This document shows, in pieces, positions 42,536 through 51,603 of a stretch of DNA of 64,000 nt. Below the pieces are notes generated by a model that was not told where the DNA came from, searched no databases, and worked only from the letters and a program-made list of their open reading frames with translations. Every line of letters starts with the position of its first letter. The stretch's first letter is position 1. This DNA is from Roseinatronobacter sp052379845 (GTDB taxonomy: Bacteria > Pseudomonadota > Alphaproteobacteria > Rhodobacterales > Rhodobacteraceae): assembly GCA_052379845.1 (NCBI GenBank), contig JBQTCF010000021.1; one strand, given 5' to 3'. Position numbers and translations under genes: made by a program.

Positions 42536-43909
42536 ATGGCATCTGCTGCTGACAAACTCGCGGCCAATACAAGCTGGGGGGCGCTGGCGAAGGCGACCGA
42601 CCTGCGCAAACGCATCTTTTTCGCGCTGGGGCTGCTGATCGTCTATCGCATCGGCACCTATATTCCGGTTCCCGGCATTGACGGTCTGGCCTTGCGGGAA
42701 TTCATGGATGAAGCGGCGGCGGGCATCGGCGGCATGCTGAACATGTTCACCGGCGGCGCCATCAGCCGTATGGGTATTTTTGCGCTGGGGATCATGCCCT
42801 ATATCTCGGCCGCCATTATCGTGCAGCTTGTCGGCGCGATGTATGAGCCGTGGAAACAGCTTAAAAAAGAAGGCGAGATGGGGCGGCGCAAGCTGAACCA
42901 GTATACCCGCTATCTGACAGTGCTGTTGGCGCTGGGGCAATCCTACGGTCTGGCCGTGTCGCTGGAAGCAGGCGATCTGGCCACTGATCCGGGCTGGTTT
43001 TTCCGTGCGGCAGTGGTCATCACGCTGGTGGGCGGCACCATGTTCCTGATGTGGTTGGGCGAACAGATCACCGAACGCGGCATTGGTAACGGTATTTCAC
43101 TGATCATTTTCGTAGGCATTATCGCGGAAATTCCCGCTGCACTGGCCCAATTCCTAAGTCAGGGGCGGTCGGGGGACATTTCGCCCGCGGTGATTATTGG
43201 TGTCGTGGTCATGATGGTTGCAGTGATTGCCTTCGTGGTGTTCATGGAACGCGCCATCCGCAAGATCACAATCCAGTATCCACGCCGTCAGGTCGGGATG
43301 AAAGTGTTTGATGGCGGGCAATCCCACCTGCCGATCAAGGTGAACCCCGCAAACGTGATTCCCGCAATCTTTGCATCCTCGCTGCTGTTGCTGCCGACAA
43401 CCGTTGCAACATTCTCGGGGAATTCGCAAAGTGAACTTATGGCCACAGTGTTGGCCTATTTCGGCCCCGGCCAGCCCGCCTATCTGCTGTTCTTTACGGC
43501 GATGATCATTTTCTTCACGTTCTTTTACACGCAAAACGTGTCCTTCAAGACCGATGATGTGGCCGAGAACCTGAAGAACCAGAACGGGTTTATTCCCGGA
43601 ATCCGCCCCGGTAAACGCACGCAGGATTATCTGGATTATGTGGTCACGCGGCTTGTCACAGTTGGGTCCATCTATCTGGCGGCGGTCTGTCTGCTTCCTG
43701 AAATTCTGCGCGGGCAACTGGCGATTCCGTTTTATTTTGGCGGCACATCCGTTCTGATTGTGGTGTCGGTGACGATGGATACAATCAACCGTGTGCAATC
43801 GCATTTGCTTGCGCATCAATATGAGGGGCTGCTTGAAAAATCGCAGTTGCGCGGCAAGGGCAAGCGGCGCGGCACCACTGGCAAACCGAAGGCACCGGCA
43901 CGGCGATGA
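42536..43909 (+). CDS. secY: SecY, protein translocase channel subunit
   Basis: A 457-residue inner-membrane protein with ten transmembrane helices that forms the SecYEG channel. LLIVYRIGTYIPVPGIDG, FTGGAISRMGIFALGIMPYI and LEKSQLRGKGKRRG are typical, the last being the cytoplasmic C-terminus. Its last four bases overlap the adk start (ATGA). Confidence 0.98.
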   Translation: MASAADKLAANTSWGALAKATDLRKRIFFALGLLIVYRIGTYIPVPGIDGLALREFMDEAAAGIGGMLNMFTGGAISRMGIFALGIMPYISAAIIVQLVGAMYEPWKQLKKEGEMGRRKLNQYTRYLTVLLALGQSYGLAVSLEAGDLATDPGWFFRAAVVITLVGGTMFLMWLGEQITERGIGNGISLIIFVGIIAEIPAALAQFLSQGRSGDISPAVIIGVVVMMVAVIAFVVFMERAIRKITIQYPRRQVGMKVFDGGQSHLPIKVNPANVIPAIFASSLLLLPTTVATFSGNSQSELMATVLAYFGPGQPAYLLFFTAMIIFFTFFYTQNVSFKTDDVAENLKNQNGFIPGIRPGKRTQDYLDYVVTRLVTVGSIYLAAVCLLPEILRGQLAIPFYFGGTSVLIVVSVTMDTINRVQSHLLAHQYEGLLEKSQLRGKGKRRGTTGKPKAPARR

Positions 43910-44550
43910 ACATCATTCTGATCGGCCCACCGGGTGCGGGCAAAGGCACCCAGGCAAAGCGCCTTGTGACTGAGCGCGGCATGGTGCAACTGTCAACGGG
44001 CGACATGCTGCGGGATGCCAAGACCTCGGGCACGGAAATGGGTAATCTGGTCACGGATGTCATGGCGCGCGGCGAGTTGGTCACAGATGAGATTGTCATT
44101 GGCCTGATTGCCGAAAAGCTGGATAGCCTGAACGGCGCAGGCGCAATCTTTGACGGGTTTCCGCGCACCTTGGCGCAGGCCGACGCGCTGGAAGCGCTGA
44201 TGGCGTCCAAGGGCAGCGCAATTGACCATGTGATTGAAATGCGCGTGGATGACGACGCATTGGTGGCCCGCATCACAGGGCGTTTCACATGCGCCACCTG
44301 CGGCGAGGTGTATCACGACACGACACGCCAGCCCAAGGTTGCGGGTGTCTGCGATGTCTGCGGCGGCACTGAATTTGCGCGCCGCGCGGATGATACGGAA
44401 GATGCGCTGCGCACGCGGTTGATGGCGTATTACAAACAAACCTCGCCTTTGCTGGGCTATTATTATGCAAAGGGGCGTTTGGAAGGCGTGGACGGCATGG
44501 CCGAAATGGCGGCTGTTTCCGCGCAGATCTCTGGTATTCTTGACAAATAA
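43906..44550 (+). CDS. adk: Adenylate kinase
   Basis: Interconverts ATP plus AMP and two ADP. The P-loop is GPPGAGKGTQAKRL, and DGFPRTLAQADAL is conserved. The lid domain has four cysteines (CATCGE and CDVCGG), so it probably binds zinc. At 214 residues it is the long-lid form. It is translationally coupled to secY and followed by a strong terminator. Confidence 0.98.
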   Translation: MNIILIGPPGAGKGTQAKRLVTERGMVQLSTGDMLRDAKTSGTEMGNLVTDVMARGELVTDEIVIGLIAEKLDSLNGAGAIFDGFPRTLAQADALEALMASKGSAIDHVIEMRVDDDALVARITGRFTCATCGEVYHDTTRQPKVAGVCDVCGGTEFARRADDTEDALRTRLMAYYKQTSPLLGYYYAKGRLEGVDGMAEMAAVSAQISGILDK

Positions 44551-44554
44551 TCAT

Positions 44555-44583
44555 GCAGGGGCCGTGGCCCCTGCTGCTTTTTT
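44555..44583 (+). terminator. Intrinsic terminator of the rplO-secY-adk operon
   Basis: The stem GCAGGGGCC (44555-44563) pairs with GGCCCCTGC (44566-44574) and is followed by TGCTTTTTT, starting two codons after the adk stop. It shows that the downstream rpsM unit must have its own promoter. Confidence 0.88.
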
Positions 44584-44594
44584 CATGGCACCTT

Positions 44595-44927
44595 ATGCAT
44601 ACTCAGACCTATAAATGTGAATTTTCCGTGGGCGAGGCCCTGGGCCAGCTGGTGATCTGGGTGTTGCTGACTGTTGTAACCCTGGGTTTGGCGCTGTTTG
44701 TGCTGCCCTATTACTTCCTGAAAGCGCCCATAAACCGGACATATGTTCTGGACAGCGAAGGCCGCAAGATTGGCCAATTGGCCGTCGATGTCGGGTTTAC
44801 CGACATTCTGGGCCACGCGCTGCTGTGGCTGATTCTGACCATTCTTACCCTTGGTCTGGCCTATCTGATTTACTGGCAATCAGTGATGAAACGCTTGATG
44901 AACGCCACGCGGACAATCCCGCTTTGA
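44595..44927 (+). CDS. Small membrane protein, DUF6693-type
   Basis: A 110-residue protein with two or three hydrophobic segments (VIWVLLTVVTLGLALFVLPYYF and ALLWLILTILTLGLAYLIYW). I associate it with the DUF6693 family, seen between adk and rpsM in Rhodobacteraceae. The start at 44595 is used because the earlier in-frame ATG at 44553 lies inside the adk terminator. Function unknown; it is probably a membrane-embedded protein with short cytoplasmic ends. Confidence 0.8.
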   Translation: MHTQTYKCEFSVGEALGQLVIWVLLTVVTLGLALFVLPYYFLKAPINRTYVLDSEGRKIGQLAVDVGFTDILGHALLWLILTILTLGLAYLIYWQSVMKRLMNATRTIPL

Positions 44928-44957
44928 CATGGGCCTGCGGCGCAGCGACGCTTGCCC

Positions 44958-44986
44958 TTGACCTTTGCAGCGAAACCGCATAGGCG
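44958..44986 (+). promoter_or_regulatory. Promoter of the rpsM-rpsK-rpoA-rplQ operon
   Basis: TTGACC (44958-44963), a 17-base spacer, then TAGGCG (44981-44986), 128 bases before the rpsM GTG. Confidence 0.5.
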
Positions 44987-45113
44987 ACACACTCATACAC
45001 AGAATCGCGCCCTGCCTTGGGGCGCGGATTTGTTTGGAATGCACGCGGGCATTGCCCCCGTGTTGTGAAAAAAGGTTCTGGGACTACGGAACCGCAACGA
45101 AAGGAAGACCCGC

Positions 45114-45482
45114 GTGGCACGTATTGCTGGCGTAAACATCCCGACGGGGAAGCGCGTCCCCATCGCACTGACCTACATTCATGGTATCGGTTCGAACTTT
45201 GCGCAACAAATCTGCGAAGCTGTCAATATCGACGTGACCCGTCGCATCAATGAATTGTCCGACGCTGAAGTGCTGGCGATTCGTGAATATATTGACGCCA
45301 ACTTCACCGTAGAAGGTGACCTGCGCCGCGAAGTTCAGATGAACATCAAGCGCATGATGGATATCGGTTCTTATCGCGGTTTGCGCCATCGTCGCAACCT
45401 CCCTGTGCGCGGCCAGCGCACGCATACCAATGCGCGCACGCGCAAAGGTCCGGCAAAAGCCATTGCCGGCAAGAAGAAATAA
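45114..45482 (+). CDS. rpsM: 30S ribosomal protein S13
   Basis: A 122-residue ribosomal protein that contacts the tRNA and the 50S head bridge. ARIAGVNIPTGKRVPIALTY and GSYRGLRHRRNLPVRGQRTH are signatures. The start is GTG, with AAGGAAG upstream. Confidence 0.97.
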   Translation: MARIAGVNIPTGKRVPIALTYIHGIGSNFAQQICEAVNIDVTRRINELSDAEVLAIREYIDANFTVEGDLRREVQMNIKRMMDIGSYRGLRHRRNLPVRGQRTHTNARTRKGPAKAIAGKKK

Positions 45483-45497
45483 GGGGAGGGTTCAGAA

Positions 45498-45887
45498 ATG
45501 GCTCGTGATAAAACCCGCGTTAAACGCAAGGTCCGCAAGAATATTGCCGCTGGTGTTGCGCATGTGAATTCCAGCTTCAACAACACCAAAATCCTGATTT
45601 CCGACGTTCAAGGAAATGCGATTTCGTGGTCGTCTGCTGGCACAATGGGCTTCAAGGGGTCGCGCAAATCGACACCTTATGCCGCACAGCTGGCCGCAGA
45701 AGATGCAGGCAAGAAAGCACAGGAACACGGCGTCAAAACGCTGGAAGTCGAAGTGCAGGGTCCCGGTTCGGGCCGTGAATCGGCACTGCGCGCGCTGGCT
45801 GCTGCCGGTTTCAACATCACCTCGATCCGCGATGTTACGCCGATGGCACATAACGGCTGCCGCCCGCCAAAACGCCGTCGCGTCTGA
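45498..45887 (+). CDS. rpsK: 30S ribosomal protein S11
   Basis: A 129-residue ribosomal protein of the platform. HVNSSFNNTKILISDVQGNA, KKAQEHGVKTLEVEVQGPGS and HNGCRPPKRRRV are conserved. AGGGGAGGG lies upstream. Confidence 0.98.
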   Translation: MARDKTRVKRKVRKNIAAGVAHVNSSFNNTKILISDVQGNAISWSSAGTMGFKGSRKSTPYAAQLAAEDAGKKAQEHGVKTLEVEVQGPGSGRESALRALAAAGFNITSIRDVTPMAHNGCRPPKRRRV

Positions 45888-45904
45888 TTTATACGATTTC
45901 AAGG

Positions 45905-45932
45905 TCGGGCTGCGCGCATCCGCGCGGCCCGA
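45905..45932 (+). other. Intercistronic hairpin between rpsK and rpoA
   Basis: A 12-pair stem (one G-U) of TCGGGCTGCGCG (45905-45916) with CGCGCGGCCCGA (45921-45932) and a four-base loop. No T-tract follows. It may modulate the rpoA level relative to the ribosomal proteins. Confidence 0.6.
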
Positions 45933-46001
45933 TTACGTCATTCTAGATCCTCGGGCGTTGTGTTGCTGGGTCATGGCAACGCAACAGGAATGGAGGCGAC
46001 C

Positions 46002-47018
46002 ATGATCCATAAAAATTGGCAAGAACTTATCAAACCTGCGCAGCTTGACATCAAGCAAGGTGCCGATGTCAACCGCATCGCAACTGTTACCGCCGAACCG
46101 CTGGAACGCGGGTTCGGCCTGACGCTGGGCAATGCGCTGCGCCGTGTGCTGATGTCATCGCTGCAGGGCGCAGCAATCACATCCGTTCAAATTGACAATG
46201 TGCTGCATGAATTTTCTTCCGTGCCCGGCGTGCGCGAAGATGTGACCGACATTGTTCTGAACCTGAAAAGCGTTGCATTGCGCATGGATGTCGAAGGGCC
46301 AAAACGCGTGTCCCTGTCGGCGCAGGGTCCGGGCGTTGTGACAGCAGGCGAAATTACAACAAGCGCCGGGATCGAGGTTCTGAACAAGGATCTGGTGATT
46401 TGTCACCTTGATGATGGTGCATCCGTTTACATGGAACTGACCATCAATACAGGCAAAGGCTATGTCTCGGCCGACAAGAACCGCCCCGAAGATGCGCCCA
46501 TCGGCCTGATTCCGATTGACGCCATCTTCTCGCCGGTGCGCAAGGTCAGCTACGAAGTTCAACCCACCCGCGAAGGGCAGGTTCTGGACTATGACAAACT
46601 GACGATGAAAATCGAAACTGACGGGTCGGTGACACCAGAAGACGCTGTGGCCTATGCTGCGCGCATTCTGCAAGACCAGCTTCAGGTCTTTGTGAACTTC
46701 GACGAACCCGAAGCCGCCGGTGCAAAAGATGCTGATGACGGTCTGGAATTCAACCCGCTTCTGCTAAAGAAAGTAGACGAGCTGGAACTGTCGGTGCGTT
46801 CGGCCAACTGCCTGAAGAACGACAATATCGTGTATATCGGCGATCTTATCCAGAAAACCGAGGCAGAGATGCTGCGCACCCCGAATTTCGGGCGCAAGTC
46901 GCTGAACGAGATCAAGGAAGTTCTTTCGGGAATGGGCCTGCATCTGGGTATGGATGTGGAAGAATGGCCGCCTGAGAATATTGACGAACTGGCCAAACGG
47001 TTTGAAGACCAGTTCTGA
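46002..47018 (+). CDS. rpoA: RNA polymerase alpha subunit
   Basis: A 338-residue subunit that assembles the core enzyme. The N-terminal dimerisation domain (FGLTLGNALRRVLMSSLQGA) and the C-terminal domain (SVRSANCLKNDNIVYIGDLI and FGRKSLNEIKEVL) are intact. The ATG at 46002 has GGAGG upstream. Confidence 0.98.
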   Translation: MIHKNWQELIKPAQLDIKQGADVNRIATVTAEPLERGFGLTLGNALRRVLMSSLQGAAITSVQIDNVLHEFSSVPGVREDVTDIVLNLKSVALRMDVEGPKRVSLSAQGPGVVTAGEITTSAGIEVLNKDLVICHLDDGASVYMELTINTGKGYVSADKNRPEDAPIGLIPIDAIFSPVRKVSYEVQPTREGQVLDYDKLTMKIETDGSVTPEDAVAYAARILQDQLQVFVNFDEPEAAGAKDADDGLEFNPLLLKKVDELELSVRSANCLKNDNIVYIGDLIQKTEAEMLRTPNFGRKSLNEIKEVLSGMGLHLGMDVEEWPPENIDELAKRFEDQF

Positions 47019-47061
47019 CAGGTCGGGGCGAACCATTGCCCCGCCCATATAACGAAATGCA

Positions 47062-47081
47062 GGGCGCGTGTCAGCGCGCCC
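47062..47081 (+). other. Intercistronic hairpin between rpoA and rplQ
   Basis: GGGCGCG (47062-47068) pairs with CGCGCCC (47075-47081) around a six-base loop. No T-tract, so read-through to rplQ is expected. Confidence 0.45.
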
Positions 47082-47172
47082 CCGCACCCCGGGCACCTGC
47101 CCCAAGGAGAGTTGTGGTCACGCAATCCACAGCCGGACAAAGTAAAAAAGACGACGTTAAAGGAGATATCAC

Positions 47173-47592
47173 ATGCGTCACGCCAGAGGTTACCGCCGCC
47201 TGAACCGCACCCATGAGCACCGCAAGGCGCTTTTTTCCAACATGGCCGGTTCGCTGATCGAACATGAACAGATCAAGACCACCCTGCCCAAAGCCAAAGA
47301 ACTGCGCCCAATCGTCGAGAAGCTGATCACCCTGGCCAAGCGCGGTGATCTGCATGCGCGCCGTCAGGCTGCTGCGCAGCTGAAGCAGGACAAGGATGTT
47401 GCCAAACTGTTCGACATTCTGGGCCCGCGCTACAAGGACCGTCAGGGCGGCTATATCCGCATCATGAAGGCCGGTTTCCGTTATGGCGACATGGCACCCA
47501 TGGCGATTATCGAATTCGTGGAACGCGACGTGTCTGCCAAGGGCGCTGCCGATCTGGCCCGCCTTGAGGCCGAGGACGCGACCGAAGAATAA
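47173..47592 (+). CDS. rplQ: 50S ribosomal protein L17
   Basis: A 139-residue ribosomal protein, last gene of the operon. MRHARGYRRLNRTHEHRKAL, MAGSLIEHEQIKTTLPKAKE and DRQGGYIRIMKAGFRYGDMA are conserved. AAAGGAGA precedes the ATG. Confidence 0.97.
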   Translation: MRHARGYRRLNRTHEHRKALFSNMAGSLIEHEQIKTTLPKAKELRPIVEKLITLAKRGDLHARRQAAAQLKQDKDVAKLFDILGPRYKDRQGGYIRIMKAGFRYGDMAPMAIIEFVERDVSAKGAADLARLEAEDATEE

Positions 47593-47615
47593 GCCAGCGC
47601 CCCGCGCGTATATGC

Positions 47616-47644
47616 AAAGCCCGCACATGATGTGCGGGCTTTTT
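47616..47644 (+). terminator. Strong intrinsic terminator after rplQ
   Basis: The stem AAAGCCCGCACA (47616-47627) pairs with TGTGCGGGCTTT (47631-47642), loop TGA, followed by more T residues. Confidence 0.92.
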
Positions 47645-47713
47645 GCGTTGAACTTGGTGGGGGGGCGTCCCTATATCTTGGGCGATGTCGGTTCAAGAGA
47701 AGGAATGCACCGG

Positions 47714-49099
47714 ATGCGCATTGGACTTGTGCTTGCAATCGTCTGTGCAACTGTGTTTCCCGTGGCGGTTTCATCCCAGACCGTGCCGGAAACACAGGGC
47801 CAGATACAGTTAAGCTTCGCGCCTGTCGTGCGTCAGGCAGCGCCTGCCGTTGTCAATATCTATGCCCAACGCATTGTTGCCCAACGCCGCAGCCCCTTCG
47901 CTGATGATCCGTTTTTCGGGGATTTGTTCCGCAATTTCGGGCAAGTCACCCCGCGCGTACAAGATTCGCTGGGGTCCGGTGTCATTGTGTCGGACGATGG
48001 CATTGTCGTGTCCAACTTCCATGTGGTGGGCAATGCGACCGAAATTCGTGTCGTGCTGAATGACCGGCGCGAATATGATGCCGATATCATCCTGACCGAT
48101 GAAGAAAGCGACCTTGCCATTCTGAAGCTGCGCAATGCCACCGATCTGTCGGTTCTGGATTTTGCGGATTCCGATCAGGTTGAAGTGGGCGAACTGGTGC
48201 TGGCCATTGGTAACCCGTTCGGGGTGGGGCAAACAGTGTCCAGCGGTATCATATCCGGCCTTGCGCGCTCGGGTATCGCGGTCGGGTCGGGGCGCGGCTA
48301 TTTCATACAGACCGATGCGCCCATCAACCCCGGCAATTCCGGCGGCGCGCTGGTGGACATGCACGGGCGGTTGGTGGGGGTGAACACGGCCATTATCACG
48401 CGTTCGGGCGCGTCGCATGGCATAGGTTTTGCGATTCCCGCCAATCTGGTGGCGCAGGTGGTGGCACAGGCACGCGACGGGCAGACACGGTTCCAGCGCC
48501 CTTGGGCTGGGGTCACCGCGCAAGCCGTTGATGCGACCCTGGCCGAAGCGGTTGACCAGCGCATTCCCGAAGGTGTCATCTTGCTGGAACTGCACCCCGA
48601 AAGCCCCTTGGCCATGGCGGGATTACAGCCGGGTGACATTATCTTGAGTGTGGACGGCGCAGTGGTCAATTCTGCCCCGGAAATGATGTTCCGGCTGGCC
48701 AGTCGGGGCATTGGGTCAACCTCGGCGTTGGTCTATCGTCGCGGCGCAGATATGCAGCAGGTGCAGATCGACCTGATCGCCCCGCCTGACAATCCGGACC
48801 GTCAGGCCCGCAGCATCAGCGGGCGCTCCGCATTGCGGGGGTTGTCCGTTGCGCGCATCAACCCTGCTGTTATTGCGGAATTCAACCTGCCGCCCAGTGC
48901 GCAAGGTGTGCTTGTCACCAGCGTTCAGGATTTCGCCGCCCGCACGGGACTGCGCACGGGTGACATTGTGCAGGCCATCAACGGCGAACAGGTGCGCAGC
49001 ACAGATGACGTGCTGCGCCTTGCGTCCAGCCAGTCGCGGAACTGGCAAATGGACGTTCTGCGCGATGGGCGGCGCGTTTCGCTGCGCTATCGGATATGA
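47714..49099 (+). CDS. Do/HtrA-family periplasmic serine protease (DegQ-like)
   Basis: A 461-residue exported protease/chaperone. The signal peptide is MRIGLVLAIVCATVFPVAVS. The catalytic triad is His in VVSNFHVVGN, Asp in DEESDLAILKL and Ser in NPGNSGGALVD. Two PDZ domains follow, one with PESPLAMAGLQPGDIILSVD and one with ARTGLRTGDIVQAING. It degrades or refolds misfolded envelope proteins. The start at 47714 has AAGGA nine bases upstream. Confidence 0.95.
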   Translation: MRIGLVLAIVCATVFPVAVSSQTVPETQGQIQLSFAPVVRQAAPAVVNIYAQRIVAQRRSPFADDPFFGDLFRNFGQVTPRVQDSLGSGVIVSDDGIVVSNFHVVGNATEIRVVLNDRREYDADIILTDEESDLAILKLRNATDLSVLDFADSDQVEVGELVLAIGNPFGVGQTVSSGIISGLARSGIAVGSGRGYFIQTDAPINPGNSGGALVDMHGRLVGVNTAIITRSGASHGIGFAIPANLVAQVVAQARDGQTRFQRPWAGVTAQAVDATLAEAVDQRIPEGVILLELHPESPLAMAGLQPGDIILSVDGAVVNSAPEMMFRLASRGIGSTSALVYRRGADMQQVQIDLIAPPDNPDRQARSISGRSALRGLSVARINPAVIAEFNLPPSAQGVLVTSVQDFAARTGLRTGDIVQAINGEQVRSTDDVLRLASSQSRNWQMDVLRDGRRVSLRYRI

Positions 49100-49146
49100 C
49101 GCATTTCATGCTTTTACTGGCACCCGCATGGGCGTAGCCTGCGCGC

Positions 49147-50457
49147 ATGCCCGACTTGTTTGACCAATCAAAAGACACTGCCCAGCCCAGCGCCAACAGG
49201 CCGCTGGCGGACCTGTTGCGGCCCGCGAAACTGTCGGACGTTATCGGGCAGGACAAGGCATTGGGCGTGGATGGCCCGTTGGGCGCAATGCTGGCCAGCG
49301 ACCATCTGGCGTCGTTGGTTTTATGGGGGCCGCCGGGTGTTGGCAAAACCACCATTGCGCGCCTGCTGGCCGACCAGACCGACATGCAGTTCATCCAGAT
49401 CAGCGCCATTTTCACCGGCGTGCCAGATTTGCGCAAAGTGTTTGAACAGGCGAAACTGCGCCGCCGGAACGGACGCGGCACTTTGCTGTTTGTTGATGAA
49501 ATTCACCGTTTCAACAAATCCCAACAAGACAGTTTTCTGCCCCATATGGAAGATGGCACCATCACCCTGGTGGGGGCCACAACGGAAAACCCGTCTTTTG
49601 AACTGAACGCGGCGCTTTTGTCACGCGCGCAGGTCATTGTTCTGGAACGCCTGACACTGGCCGCGCTGGAACGGCTGGCAGGGCGCGCAGAACGCGAACT
49701 GGCCCGCCCCCTGCCCCTGACCGGCCCCGCGCGCGAAGCGTTGCTGGAAATGGCCGATGGTGACGGCCGCGCGCTGCTGAACCTGATTGAGCAGGTGATG
49801 GGCTGGAAGGTCACCGCCAAACTGGACACCGACGCCCTCGCCCAGCGCCTGATGCGGCGTGCCGCACAGTATGACAAGGGCGGTGATGCGCATTACAACC
49901 TGATTTCGGCCTTGCATAAATCTGTGCGCGGGTCCGACCCGGACGCCGCGCTATACTGGTTTGCCCGCATGATTGACGGTGGCGAGGACCCGCGCTATCT
50001 GGCCCGCCGCCTGACCCGCATGGCCGTTGAAGATATCGGCCTTGCTGACCCGCAAGCGCAGGCCATATGTCTGGACGCATGGCAAAGCTATGAACGCCTT
50101 GGCAGCCCGGAAGGGGATCTTGCCTTGGCGCAAGCGGTCACATATCTGGCACTCGCGCCCAAATCGAATGCGGGCTATGTCGCGTGGAAAGCGGCGTTGG
50201 CGCTGGCCAAAAAGACCGGCTCCAAGCCGCCCCCAAAACACATTCTGAACGCCCCCACCAAGCTGATGAAGGACCAAGGCTATGGCGAGGGCTATGCCTA
50301 TGACCATGACGCCGAGGATGGGTTTTCAGGGCAGGATTATTTCCCCGAAGACGTGAAGCGTCCGGTGCTGTATCAGCCCGCAGAACGCGGTTTCGAACGC
50401 GAATTGTCCAAGCGCGTGACATGGTTTGCCAAACTGCGCGCCAAGCGCGGGAAATAG
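49147..50457 (+). CDS. rarA: RarA (MgsA), replication-associated recombination AAA+ ATPase
   Basis: A 436-residue homologue of the clamp-loader-like ATPase active at stalled forks. The Walker A is GPPGVGKTT, Walker B LLFVDEIHRFN, and sensor 1 is in LVGATTENPSFELN. The C-terminal helical domain includes DAALYWFARMIDGGEDPRYL. It follows htrA by 47 bases and could share its transcript. Confidence 0.96.
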   Translation: MPDLFDQSKDTAQPSANRPLADLLRPAKLSDVIGQDKALGVDGPLGAMLASDHLASLVLWGPPGVGKTTIARLLADQTDMQFIQISAIFTGVPDLRKVFEQAKLRRRNGRGTLLFVDEIHRFNKSQQDSFLPHMEDGTITLVGATTENPSFELNAALLSRAQVIVLERLTLAALERLAGRAERELARPLPLTGPAREALLEMADGDGRALLNLIEQVMGWKVTAKLDTDALAQRLMRRAAQYDKGGDAHYNLISALHKSVRGSDPDAALYWFARMIDGGEDPRYLARRLTRMAVEDIGLADPQAQAICLDAWQSYERLGSPEGDLALAQAVTYLALAPKSNAGYVAWKAALALAKKTGSKPPPKHILNAPTKLMKDQGYGEGYAYDHDAEDGFSGQDYFPEDVKRPVLYQPAERGFERELSKRVTWFAKLRAKRGK

Positions 50458-50562
50458 GCCCTGCGCGCCCTATGTGTTTTGGTTGATACCCCACCCCGTG
50501 GGGCTATCGGTTGACAACAGGCCAAAGGCAGGAAAAGGAAGGGGCACACAGCCAAGGGGCCG

Positions 50563-51603
50563 ATGATGAGCGCAGTTCAGACAAGACAGGTTGGGCCGGA
50601 TGATGGCGGGCAAAGGCTGGATCGCTGGTTGAAGCGGCAATTTCCGCAGATCACCCAGATCCTGATTGAAAAAGCCTGCCGCAAGGGCGAAATCCGCGTC
50701 GATGGCGGACGGGTCAAGGCGTCCAGCCGCGTGGAAGCGGGCCAGACCGTGCGCATTCCGCCCCTGCCCGACACCCCCGCCGCGCCCCCCACCCCGAAAA
50801 CGGGCATAACGCCCGCCGATGCGGAAATGATCCAGCGCGCGGTCATCTGGAAGGATGCCCATATCATTGCGCTGAACAAGCCCGCCGGTTTGCCCAGTCA
50901 GGGCGGCAGCGGACAAGGCGCGCGCCATGTTGACGGCCTGACCGAGGCGCTGACCTTCGGGTTCAAGGACCGCCCCGTTCTGGTGCACCGGCTGGACAAG
51001 GACACATCTGGTGTGCTGCTGCTGGCGCGCACCCCGCGCGTGGCCCGCCGTCTGGCCGAGGCCTTTCGCCACCGTGAAGCCCGCAAGATTTACTGGGCGC
51101 TGGTCGCAGGCGTGCCCCAGCCGGACAAGGGAACCATCCGCTACGGGTTGCTGAAAACCGGCGGGCGCGGCGCTGGTGAAAAGATGCGCTGCATCCACCC
51201 CGCCGAAGTGGACCAGACCGAAGGCGCAAAACGTGCCATGACCGAATTCGCGGTTCTGGAACGGCTGGCAGGGCGTGCGGCATGGATGGCACTGTCGCCC
51301 ATCACGGGCCGCACCCACCAGTTGCGCGCGCATATGGCCGAAATTGGCCATCCCATTATGGGCGATGGCAAATATGGCGGGTCTGCGCAGGAAAATCTGG
51401 GCGATGGCTGGGGCGCTGGGATTGGCGGCTCGGTCAGCCGCAAGCTGCATCTGCATGCGCGCTCGTTGCGGATCATGCACCCGGTCACCGACAACATTCT
51501 GGACCTGACAGCCCCCCTGCCTGAGCACATGGCCCAAAGCTGGAAACTATTTGGCTGGGACCCGCGCGAAGTGCCCGCAAACCCGTTCGAGGATGATGCA
51601 TGA
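50563..51603 (+). CDS. rluC: RluC-like large-subunit rRNA pseudouridine synthase
   Basis: A 346-residue RluA-family enzyme that converts uridines in 23S rRNA to pseudouridine. An N-terminal S4 domain (GQRLDRWLKRQFPQITQILI) binds RNA, and the catalytic Asp is in HRLDKDTSGVLLLAR. GRTHQLRAHMAEIGHPIMGD is the family motif III region. Position-specific identity (RluC versus RluD) is not certain. Its stop overlaps the start of the HAD gene (ATGA). Confidence 0.9.
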   Translation: MMSAVQTRQVGPDDGGQRLDRWLKRQFPQITQILIEKACRKGEIRVDGGRVKASSRVEAGQTVRIPPLPDTPAAPPTPKTGITPADAEMIQRAVIWKDAHIIALNKPAGLPSQGGSGQGARHVDGLTEALTFGFKDRPVLVHRLDKDTSGVLLLARTPRVARRLAEAFRHREARKIYWALVAGVPQPDKGTIRYGLLKTGGRGAGEKMRCIHPAEVDQTEGAKRAMTEFAVLERLAGRAAWMALSPITGRTHQLRAHMAEIGHPIMGDGKYGGSAQENLGDGWGAGIGGSVSRKLHLHARSLRIMHPVTDNILDLTAPLPEHMAQSWKLFGWDPREVPANPFEDDA

